The notes beneath the pieces were generated by a model. The model had not been told where the DNA came from. It did no database searches and worked only from the letters and a program-made list of their open reading frames with translations. Shown one piece after another: positions 45,222 to 55,420 of a DNA stretch of 64,000 nucleotides. The DNA lies in assembly GCA_031472005.1 (NCBI GenBank), contig PZJY01000001.1, forward strand, positions 1,240,001 to 1,304,000, read 5' to 3'. How positions within the stretch are numbered: the first letter of the stretch is position 1; every line of letters begins with the position of its first letter. The position numbers were made by a program, and so were the translations under genes. This stretch comes from Tetracladium setigerum. Lineage: Eukaryota > Ascomycota > Leotiomycetes > Helotiales.

Positions 45222-48200
45222 TTAGTCGGTGCGTCTATTGACACTGTTTCGGCTTTGCCTAGTTTGTGTTGGGGGTTTGGAAGAGGAGGCTGCAGCTGCT
45301 GAAGAGCCCTGACGTCCCCTGAATGAAGCTGAGTGCAAGTGACCAACGTCATGTTTGCCTACACAATATTAGAAAGATTCAGCACTGAAAATGCGGTTGA
45401 CTTACCATCACAGCATGCTCTAACATTCTCGAGGCGATCGGATTCACGGTCTTGCTTCTCAATCATCTCTCTCAGGTCTTCGGCGCTGTCATGAACCTCA
45501 CTGGCTTCGTAGAAATTATCAGCTCCACCAGTACTTTGTCTGCTTCGTCGACTGGAAAAGCTTCCCATGCTACTTGGCATCCAGTAGTTACTCAGACGTG
45601 AGAGTGTGCCCATTGTAGGACGCGAAGAAGTTGAATTATCTGCAGGTCTGTTCGAGAGTCGAGATGGTTGGCCAGATTGAGATGCATTAGCAGTGGTGCG
45701 GCTATTGTAAGAGGACAAAGAGGTTCGGCCTTGGCGGGTGGTGTTGTTGCCATATCCAGGGTTGAATTCGGCCACATCTTCAGATGTCAACGCACCGTTC
45801 GCAACCTCAGACGTATCACCGACAGCGTCTTCTCCAGTCCGCAGAAGAAGATAGGAAAGTGCGTTGAACCATGTCTCATGACGTTGTCCAGTGGTCGCAG
45901 TGAACTTGACGTTTCGACCAGGGGTCATGATGACCAAACTCTTTCGATGCAATCCGGGTGGCATTGGATTGTCATCAGTGACTACTCTTACCGCCTCGAT
46001 GGGAACGCTCTTTGCTTTCAACTCGGCCCGACCTGCTGAAGAAGGGTCTTTATCACTCCAGTACAATGTTCTCGTGTACGGATGTACCCAGAAGTAACGT
46101 CTGTGTCGATTCTCTGACATTGCTCCGCGACCAGCCTTTCGAGTATACTTCCAAAGGTACTCGCCAATCATGGTTTGGGTGATAGCATTGATCATTCGTG
46201 GATCGGTGCCCGAGTCCAAGCCTACAGGAACTGGCATTCCTTGCCTCATGTTGAAGCGAGTCTCGATCTCGGACGCGAATGACGAAACTGATGACTTCCT
46301 TGATCTGCTGATCGTCCCAGTTGGCGAATGGACATCAGCAAAACCAGAAGACGAATGCAAAGGCCTCGTAACAGAACCGGCCTTTGAGGTTACCGGGCTC
46401 AGTGGACCCTGAATACTTGGTGTTCTTGGTCTGAAGGTTGGATTTCCTTTGTTTGCAGTAGCGGAAGCAGGGAACAGTGGCGGGCCCATCGATCCAGGTA
46501 CCACTCCATTGGAAGAGCCTGATCTTTGAGCTGCTGCCGCGATGACTTGTTTGTGGTCAGTAGGCAACGGTGGATGGGTGCTGGAGATGGAGTTATTTCG
46601 TCCGCTGCCAGCACTTGTGGGGCGCTTGAAGACAACGGTCTCATGAACAAAGTCAGGCTCTGCCATCTTGGACCTCGCCCGACCAACGCTTCCAATAGAA
46701 TCTTGAGATCTCCGTGAAGTCGAGCCTCTAGAAACAACGGTGTCACGAGATGGGAATGGATACGACGAAGCTTGCTCAATATCTCTGGAAACAGGAGCTA
46801 CCGCGGATCGATTTTGGAGCATATGATCTATCTCGTGAGATGTAAGTGCTGTTTGGGAACTCTCGTCATTGGCTTCAAATCGTGTCTTTTTGGGCGACCG
46901 CTCGTTGGCATTGCTGGATAATTCTCGGAATGGGCCTTGTGATTCTGGGTGTTCGATCACCGGGGAGTTGCTAAGTGGCTGTCGAGTCTCATCTTCAGCG
47001 ATGATAGGAGTTGCTTGCGCCTTTTTCTTATTCCAGCCAAGTACTGCCCCCATAATTCCGGTCTTCGGTGTTTCTGACCCTTCCGAATAGGCCACTTCCG
47101 CTCCATTTGCCTCATCCCTTGGTAGAATAACAGCGTCTCGTCTCGGACTTCTAGGAGACAATGGCGCAACCGGCTCGGTGTTGACAGACCGGATAGAAGA
47201 GAAGCCCAAAGAGATTGGTGCAGGCTTAGGGGTGGGTTTAGCTACAACTTCGGGTTCCTCGACTGGTTCAACGTGCGCCGAAACAATTGAAGATATTGAC
47301 AATGGAGCAGGCACGGCTTCTGGCTCAGGCTCAATCTCGGGCTCTTCCTTGGGCTCGACATATTCTGAGACAATGGAGGACATCGTCAACGGAATAACTG
47401 GAATGATCACTGGCTCCGGAATGATATCAGGCTCTTCCTTCGGCTCAACATTCTCCGACACAATCGAGGACATTGTCAATGGAATGACTGCTGGAATGAT
47501 CTCAGGCTGTTCCTTGGGTTCTATGTGTTCTGACGCAATCGATGACATGGTGAGAGGAATGACTGCTGGAATAAACTCAGGCTGCTCTTTGGGCTCAACG
47601 TGTTCAGACGCAATCGAAGACATGGAAAGAGGAATGACTGCTGGGATAACCTCAGGCTGCTCTTTGGGCTCAACGTGTTCAGACGCAATTGAAGACATGG
47701 AAAGAGGAATGACTGCTGGGATAACCTCAGGCTGTTCCTTAGGCTCGACGTGTTCCGACGCAATCGAGGACATTGACAAGGGAACAACAGCTGGCAAAGC
47801 TTTTGATTCTGGCAGAATCTCGGGTAGCTCTCTGGGTTCGACATGCTCTGAAAAAATCGAAGATATTATCAATGGGGCGGGTATTGTTGGCTCAGGCAGT
47901 ATCTCAACTGGCTCCTTGGGTTCAACATGCTCTGAACGAATGGAAGAGAATATCAATGGAGCAGGTAGCACTGCCTCAGGCAGAATGATAACATCCTCCT
48001 TTGGCTCGACGTTCTGCGAATCGATTGAAGACAGCGTCAATGGGGCAACAGGCACTGGTTCCGGTATAATCTCAGGTTGCTCCTTAGGTTCGACATATTC
48101 CGATTGAATTGTGGACATTGTCAGTGGGGCAAGTGGAATTTCGGGTTCTTCCTTAGGTTCGACATTCTCGGAATGGATTGTGGAGATTGTCAAGGGAGCT

Positions 48201-50888
48201 GCCAACACTGGCTCTGGGATGACTTCGGGTTGTTCCTTGGGTTCTACATGCTCCGAATAAATTGAGGACATTGATAGGGGTGCAAGTTCCAATGGCGCTT
48301 CGAGTTCCTCCTTCGGTTCGACATACTCCGAGACAATTGATGACATTGTTAACGGAATTGACGAGGAGGTTGGAGGGGCGGGGAACTCAGCAAGCTTCTC
48401 TTGCATTCCTTCTGGGTCGTATTGCGAACTCATATCGCTGTACATTGATGATGATACAGGGCGTCCAGAACGCACCTTAGATAGGAAATTGTTGCTGTAT
48501 TCATCCTGAGATCGGAAAGGATAATCAGGAGTTTCGACTCTATCATCAGAACCTGTCGATGGACGCTTGTCACCAAAGAAATGTGCGCCTTCAGCAATGG
48601 CTGCTCCGGCGAGAGCACCTCCAGCGAGGAAAGGCACGGCGGTCAAAGGCGTAGCAGGCTCAGCTGCCCAAGGTTCCGTCATCATACCAGAATCAATCAT
48701 AGGAATCTTTGGCACAGGTGGGATATCAGTGGGAGGAGGAGAATTACCCTTTGCAGTTGATGGTCGTGATCCAGGAGTGGCAACTGGCGATCCGTACAAA
48801 CTGCGGCTGGGAGTTCCGAGCACCGACTCGTCTTCGTCGCTCAAATTGCCAAGTTCGGCAAAGAGACTCTGACCTGGCTGTTGAGGGGTTCCATTATTAC
48901 TGCTAGCAAAGCTGGCCGGGCTGCCATGGAAGGACGGCTCCTCGCTGACATTTCGAGATCGTCTACCAGCGCCACCACGGGAAATCTTCAACCGAAGTCT
49001 TGAGGATTGTGTCGTAGGAGTTCGGACATCTTCGTAGCTGTACTCGTCACCCGATGTTGAGGCTGTGCTTTGGAATGAACGACGGTTTCCAGGCTGGGTA
49101 AGTGGATTAGGTTTTCCCTGGTGAATGGAACTTCCTTCGGTTTCGGTAAGTTCATCACTGCCGCTCATCTCCTCAACACCAGTCTGGAAGTCCTCAGTCT
49201 CAGTACCACGTTCATTGGCTGTCTCGAACGCAGCATCGCTTGTCTCGTTAGCAGTATCGAATTGATCACTACTGGACTCGGTTCCTGCCGCTGCAAAACC
49301 AAGACCAGATGCTGACATTGAAGCCACACGGCTGGGACTCTTTTGGCCATCGTCTTCTTCCCAATTTGGATCCTCGATAAATGTTTCGCTCCTGCTGTTT
49401 CGTAATCCACCCAAATGCGCTGGTCGGAGAGGTTTCTTGAATTCTCGGGAGTCGACTTTGCGGTTTCTCTTTCCATTCCCAGATCCCATTTCACTACGGC
49501 GAGTATCTAGCTCATCTCTGGCATCTTGAAGCATTCTTTTTAACTCCAATTTCTCAGTCTTCTCCCGGTGGATATTTCCCTTCAAGTTCTGAATCATGCG
49601 GTGTGCATGATGCAAAGAACTCTTCAGAGTCTCTGACTCCAGCATACTGTGACGTGGGGTTCCTTTGATTGGAGATGGCGGCGGCGAATGCTCAGGAGTA
49701 GCATTGTCAGAGGCGTTTTGTAAGTCCTCGTCGCTCATTCCACGGGCTTGGTCACGATCTTCCAATCGGCCCCGCTGATGTGCAAATGCTTTGGCAAGTT
49801 CCTGGTTCTGGCCGGTCAGGTCATCAATCTTACGTTGCAAAGCACCACGCTCGTTTTCAGCCACTGTCATATTTCGCTTTACGTTGCCAAGTTCGAGATC
49901 GTGGTGTTTGGTTGAAGCTGCATGGTCGTCCACAAGTTTGGCGTGGCTAAGCTTGATATCGTCAAGTTCCTTCTGGGCGGTATTCTTCTCTGCCTGCGAA
50001 AGATTAAGCTGGTGGGTTAATCTCTTCTCTCGATCTGCTGCTTCCTTGGCCTGGGCGATAAATTCATGTATTTGTGTCTCCAAATTCCAATTCTCGTCCT
50101 TGTACCGGTGTTCGCTTTCGTCGAGCGCCCTCAGACGTTGGTGGAAGCCCTCCGCTTCGATTTCCAGCCTTGATTTTTCAACATTGACATTCTTAATAAT
50201 TTCCTCCTTTTCATTCAACATAGCCTGCAGATTTCGGACTTGTTGAAGGAGGGATGTACTGATTTCAGTAGCGAACTCGATGTCATGTACGCGACTTGAA
50301 GGCTGGTTTCGTTGTTTCCGATTGGGTACACTGAGCTTTGAAGGCGAACCACTTCCATGGCTCTCGAACTTGGTGGGACTGAGGGAACGCTACAGGACAT
50401 TAACGGAGAATAGGGATGGAATATTGCGAGAAGGTTACCTTTGTATCACCAGCAAAAGGTGATCCTGCAAGTTCATTGCTGGATACTCTTGACTTGGGCA
50501 AAAATGCTCTAGCACTCTCGCGTCCTACCTCATTGTACTCTCGCTCGATCTCCACCAGCTTCTGGCGTAGCTCTGGTGTGATATCTCCATCGGTCTGGTG
50601 TTGCTCCACCTCCTTGAGTCTGTCTGCGAGGTCCTTTCGTTGTTGCACCAGGTAATTTCCCAGTCGTCCAGCTTCTAAAATACGCCGTTCGGTCTCAGCA
50701 AGGTGTGCTGAGAGTGCTCTCTTTGCCTGTTCGGGTGAGGCATTTGGACCCAATGCAAACAGCTGGTCATCGAAATGGGAGAATCGGTGATGAGATGGAT
50801 TTGATGAGGTGAAAGGGTCACTCGGCTCCAATGTCTGACTCTCACCACGAGGAAATAGTAATGGTTTCTCCATGGCCAGCGTCGGCAT
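45222..50888 (-). CDS. apsA: Cortical nuclear-positioning protein ApsA/Num1 (PH domain)
   Basis: Three exons, 50888-50439, 50389-45406 and 45358-45222, give 1856 residues. Coiled coils occupy about 60-120 and 190-430 (heptad-like, rich in Glu, Lys and Leu). A disordered middle is followed by about 15 tandem repeats (about 827-1220). The C-terminal PH domain (about 1556-1670) starts MIGEYLWKYTRKAGRG and includes RHRRYFWVHPYTRTLYWSDK. The chain ends in a short basic tail after ACCDGKHDVGHL. Num1 and ApsA anchor dynein (and in yeast mitochondria) at the plasma membrane by PH-lipid binding, so that nuclei are pulled and positioned. Repeats between coiled coil and PH domain are a known feature of the family. 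Divergent from CWC24. Confidence 0.93.
47165..48360 (-). repeat. About 15 tandem repeats in ApsA, consensus SSIxSEHVEPKEqPE
   Basis: Units of 23-31 residues each contain L-(S/T)-M-S-S-I-x-S-E-x-V-E-P-K-E followed by an acidic Pro-rich spacer. Units 8-11 are the most alike (SMSSIASEHVEPKEQPE, spacer V/F/I-I-P-A-V-I-P, 25 residues each) and are also close at DNA level. Outer units are more diverged and the last (SSIRSVNTEPVAP) is degenerate. Confidence 0.93.
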
Positions 50889-51744
50889 GTGTGAATGTTG
50901 TCAGGTATTGTGACTGCTCCACGAGCACCACAAGCATCTGGGGATGTGTCGTCCCCGCTTCACTCCTCGGCGAGGCGCGCCTCTGGTCGTTCTGGAGCGT
51001 CAAGCAGGAGTCGGAGAGTAAACAATCGCGTGAGCAAAGAGTAGCTCAAGGGCTGGCCGTTGCGAGAAGTGGCCGTTGGAATTTGTGTTTTGGTGTTGTG
51101 TTGAGGTGACCGACCGCTCGCCTGAATTGTTGTTGAAGGTCGGTTCGTGAAATAAGCAAGACCAGAAAGCGCGTACCAATAGCTGGGCCAAGCGGAAAAG
51201 TTGCAGGCCCAATTCAAAACAAAATGATTCGCATAACAAAGCAATTTCCCGGCACAACGTGGAGTCTCAACTCACGAGGTGGTGACGATGGAAAGGAATC
51301 AATTCAGGTCGAAGGAGTGGGTTTTGGCGGAATTAATGTCAACACACAACAAACGTCGACGTCAAGATGTTTATTTTTTGTTTCTGTTGTTTTGTTTCTG
51401 CTCGGCAACAAGCGCCGTCCGTCCCTTTTGACTTTGGAATTTGATGGGCCACCGCCAGCTGTTCCCTGTCACCCTTCACCTTCCAACTTTCAGCTTCCCG
51501 CTTTGATGGGATGGAGCTTGGGCCAGGTCACGTGTATATCCCCAAGCTGTGACGATCGCTTTCCGCTTGTTCTCTCTTGCTGACAAATGAACAAACAATA
51601 ACAATCCCGCCATGATGGTTCTGGAAGCAGCAACCTGATAATACTGATCTACATATATCTGCTTTCTCATCTCCGGCTATTGCCTCCCCCTGTGTTCCTC
51701 CTCATCGACCTCTGCTACAACATTCAAACACGAACCACCAAGCG
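50889..51744. promoter_or_regulatory. Divergent promoter region between ApsA and CWC24
   Basis: 856 bp between the two divergent ATGs. No open frame with recognisable content. The core promoters must lie here, but no named site was identified. Confidence 0.45.
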
Positions 51745-52764
51745 ATGGATTCGGGATCTACAACCCCAGCAAAGGCTGCGCCGGTTGCAATCTTCAAGAA
51801 ACGCTCCGCGAAAGGCAAATCCAACTTCCGCAAACGCGCCGCCACTCCCCCTCAAGCCTCAGACGATGATTCCTCCGCATATTCCTCTTCAGAAGACGAG
51901 AGCGGGCGCAAGATCAAACGTAGAAAGAAGAACACCGGCGTTGTAACAGCTTCCTCAAGAAACAATGCCGCCTCCTCTGCTACTGAACTCACCTCCACTA
52001 AATACACCGCAGAGCGCAGCCTGACTATTAAAAGCTCCAACGACGCGACGAAACAGAGCAATTGGTACGACGAGAATGCCACCGATGCCCTCTCCTCTAA
52101 AAACCTCCTTGGTTCAACGAGAGCACCGCCTCCAGTTGGTGAATCAGATGGAACCTATCGAGGTCTGGCCAATGCCACTAAATTTGTGCAGAAGAATGCC
52201 GATGCGCCAAATCGTTCCATCGGTCCTATCAAGGCACCAACCAACATTCGCACCGTCACGACCACGGACTTCGCACCAGACGTGTGTAAAGATTACAAGA
52301 CTACAGGATTCTGTGGTTTCGGAGACTCGTGCAAATATCTCCATGCTCGCGAGGATTATAAAGCCGGATGGCAGCTGGACAAGGAGTGGGAGACAGTCAC
52401 AAAGGGAAAGAAAAATCTAGGCGGAACCAAGGTTGCGAGTGCCAACCGAGATGCTGCTGATCCGGAGGATTCGGACGAAGAGGATGCTATGCTGGAAGGT
52501 ATTCCGTTTGCTTGCATACTGTGTAGGGAGAACTACAAAGATCCGATCATTACGAAGTGTGGTCATTATTTCTGTGAAAGCTGTGCTCTGAAGAGATACA
52601 GAAAAGATCCGAGTTGTGCGGTGTGTGGATCGGGAACTGGAGGTGTTTTCAACGTCGCAAAGAATTTGAAGAAGCTCTTGGACAAGAAGAGGGATAAGGC
52701 AGCGAAGAGGCGGCAGAAGGCCATTGAAGCCGGTGAAAGTGTTAGCGAGGAAGAGGAAGAATGA
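51745..52764 (+). CDS. cwc24: Pre-mRNA splicing factor Cwc24 (CCCH and RING fingers; RNF113A homologue)
   Basis: Single exon of 339 residues. A basic disordered N-terminus (1-170) leads to a CCCH zinc finger with spacing CX8CX5CX3H starting at Cys181 (VCKDYKTTGFCGFGDSCKYL, then H). An acidic linker (DPEDSDEEDAMLEG) is followed by a C3HC4 RING starting at Cys257 (FACILCRENYKDPIITKCGH) and closing with SCAVCG, then a Lys-rich tail. This order and length are diagnostic of Cwc24/RNF113. Cwc24 joins the activated spliceosome and binds near the 5' splice site and U2/U6 snRNA before the first step; the human homologue is also a ubiquitin ligase. Expected in the nucleus. A longer in-frame start is not available. 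Confidence 0.95.
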   Translation: MDSGSTTPAKAAPVAIFKKRSAKGKSNFRKRAATPPQASDDDSSAYSSSEDESGRKIKRRKKNTGVVTASSRNNAASSATELTSTKYTAERSLTIKSSNDATKQSNWYDENATDALSSKNLLGSTRAPPPVGESDGTYRGLANATKFVQKNADAPNRSIGPIKAPTNIRTVTTTDFAPDVCKDYKTTGFCGFGDSCKYLHAREDYKAGWQLDKEWETVTKGKKNLGGTKVASANRDAADPEDSDEEDAMLEGIPFACILCRENYKDPIITKCGHYFCESCALKRYRKDPSCAVCGSGTGGVFNVAKNLKKLLDKKRDKAAKRRQKAIEAGESVSEEEEE

Positions 52765-53224
52765 CCACAGCCTTAAGATTGAGGTTGTTTACTTCGTGTT
52801 TTAATTAGTTAGAACTTTGTATAAATCAGTTCTCACAGCCAGGTTTTGGGAGTATGCGATTGGTCTTTATAAGTTTTCTCATTTCTGAAAAATGATGTTT
52901 AACAACAAGTGTTTGACCTTGGGTCTAGGATCTTAGAGGCCTTAAGTTGGTACTGTACTTCTTCCAATCCGTTTTCCAAGGCCATGATTGCCACTGCCTG
53001 AACCATGCCAAGTTCCAACCTAAACAATCTGACACCTTTTATATCATTCATTCTGTATCACTTACCCACCTACTATCTACGCTTTACCTTCTTCCTAAAT
53101 AGAATATTCCACTAGTTCCAACACGTACTGATATGTCAATTTTATTTCCAAACATACACCTTCCATAATCCCCCTCCCCTTCTCTACCTACTACCAACCT
53201 ACCTTACCCATCTTCCCATCAACC
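52765..53224. other. Convergent 3' region
   Basis: 3' flanks of CWC24 and the cysteine-rich gene. Contains CTACCTACTACC-type words near 53190. No gene seen. Confidence 0.5.
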
Positions 53225-54091
53225 TCAACTCCCCGTAGGACTACACCCCGCACTGCCCCCAATAGTCGAATACTCCGTCAAACAACCCTGCGTCAAACAA
53301 GTACTCCTACAACTCGTCCTCTCCACCACTCCCTTCGTCCCTCCACCCTCACACCCACATCTCTTCGTGATCGTATTCAACACAATACAATCCGGAACAT
53401 ATGAACAACTCGTTGGCGGCGGCGACGCAGTAGCACATGCCTCGCCGCTCGTTTTGGTAATTGTTTCGCATGTTCCTATCGTTGTTGGGGATGGTGATGA
53501 GGTTGAAGATGAGCATGGAGTTTTTGTTGTGGTAGTTATAGTCGTTGGTATCGTCGTGGTAGTTCTAGTGCTTGGTTTTGTAGTTGTACTTGTACTTGTT
53601 GTTTTAACTGGACAATTACTCGACAAAACAGTCTCATAGAAAACCCCACACTCCCCTCCTCCCAAACACTTATCCGTGCAAGGATAATACTTCGTCTTCG
53701 TAGGAATAGTAGTCGGACAACCGCACGGGACGGATATTGTTGATATGGTGAGGCAGAGAATCGTGAAGCATTCTGGTGTTGGTTGAGGACAGCTGGATCG
53801 GGATGATGTTACCGTTATTGTTGGGCACTTGGTTTTGCTTTTTGCAGCGGTGCTTTTGGTGCTTTTGGTGCTTCGGGTTGGTTTTGCTGTTGCGAGGGGA
53901 GGAGTGGTAGTGAGGATGCTGTTTTGGGTGGAAGAGAAGGGACGGAGGGTTAGTGAATCTGGCTACGACAGTAGGTAATGCATGAAAAAGAGAAGGGGGA
54001 GGTTTGAAGCGAGTTGAGGAATTAGTCAAATTACCTACCTGAACAGAAAGGCGACAAAAAGAAGCAGAAGACTTCGATTGGAGAAGGCCAT
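53225..54091 (-). CDS. Secreted Thr-rich protein with two 10-cysteine modules
   Basis: Exons 54091-54039 and 53918-53225 give 248 residues. The signal peptide is MAFSNRSLLLLFVAFLFSS, followed by a short Lys/Thr/Ser stretch. Module A (49-120) and module B (168-243) each contain ten cysteines in the same order, including a CGC pair and a later CX3C. They are joined by a Thr/Pro-rich linker (121-167) of mucin type, likely O-mannosylated, which carries one extra Cys (153). I do not recognise the module as a named family. Size, secretion and disulfide density fit a cell-wall or effector-like protein. No GPI signal or membrane span is seen at the C-terminus (SPTGS). The ATG is supported by the signal peptide and by a clean GT-AG intron of 120 nt. 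Confidence 0.8.
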
Positions 54092-55420
54092 ATTGATGGA
54101 GCTCAAGATGTCTGAGAATTGAGATTGGAATATCGAGAAATGTCAAAGTCCCAACAACAAACTTCCGTAGCAGAGGAAGCAATCATTATTATGTAGATAT
54201 ATGCCTTGCTTGCATTCCCAACTAACTATTCCCCTCATCTACTTAGGTACCACCCAACTTGCATATACGAAGATCTTTCAAATCAAAATCCTTCCATCGT
54301 CACACAAAGCAACACACGACGATCCGCCTCCTCATCCTTCCCTGCCCCTCCCTGTCCAGCAATAATGCAGAGCAGTGCGGGGAAAAGTAGAGTAGAGTAT
54401 TTCTATAAAAAGAACAATTGTCCACGCAAAAGGTTACACCAAAAACCTTCTTTCCGCCTCTACTGGAAGTTCCAAGGTTCTAACGATAACGGTTCAAGTC
54501 CCCGCCAGGCATTGTTACTACGGTAAAGCAACGTTGGAACGACGACATACCCACCTACCTACGTCACTTTTCTTCCAGACGTGGAAAAAAACGATGTATA
54601 CTCTTACGGTTTGATCTAAAAAGAAATCATGAAACAACGGTGTGATATGTGATATGTATAAACTTTGTAATCGTTTTTATTTTTGGAAGGGACGGATGAA
54701 GGAGCCGTGACAACGTACCTATTGGGCCAATTACATACCGTGACTGCGAGAGTTAGCGGGATCATTTAAGGTTAATCTTTACTATAGATTAATGGGCATT
54801 TCGTACTGTACTTAGTATGTAGAGTACGAGCAGGTTTGTAGATCCTTTAGGTGTGATTGGGGAGTTGTGTTCATCTTGACTTAGGATAGTATATCTATCG
54901 ACAATAAAATGATGGATTACTTCTATCCCTCATTTCGGAGCAGTTCATATAATTGTATAGGTTCAGTACAGTATATCCCTACTATATATGAACAGTAAAA
55001 CGGGGAAGCTTCCGAACAATTGTTGATAGGAAAAAAAGTACAGTAGGCACGAAATAGCTTGGGAAAAGTTTGTGCAAAGTTCACATACGTCACGCGGATG
55101 AGCTCAAAGCGAAGCTCGACATTTCCCATGTTTTCTCTCGGCTGTAATGCAGTAAGTGAGTGAGTGAGTGACGTAGAATTAGTGAATGAAAAATAGTCTG
55201 CAGCGATCAATAATATGCATTATGAATTCAATTTCGTGGTACTTCCTTCCATGTCCTCGACTTGCTTCCATTTCTCGTCATTCCAATCGAAACCACAATC
55301 AAGTCAGGCAACCTAACTCCAAATCTCCTACAATGTTTCCAATCGAGCCCAAACATAACTCAGGGTCATCATGCAGCCGTGTCAATCGTGTCAACCAACC
55401 GCTGTTTGCGACCCGCGTCC
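54092..55420. other. Intergenic region upstream of the cysteine-rich gene
   Basis: No gene supported. Contains CACCTACCTACG near 54552. GGTTCAAGTCC at about 54490 looks like a tRNA T-loop, but its stem does not pair. Right part is the 3' flank of the peroxisomal amine oxidase. Confidence 0.5.

Noticed and set aside
54470..54530. tRNA-like T-loop GGTTCAAGTCC
   Set aside because: The flanking five bases do not pair and no D or anticodon arm is placed correctly upstream.
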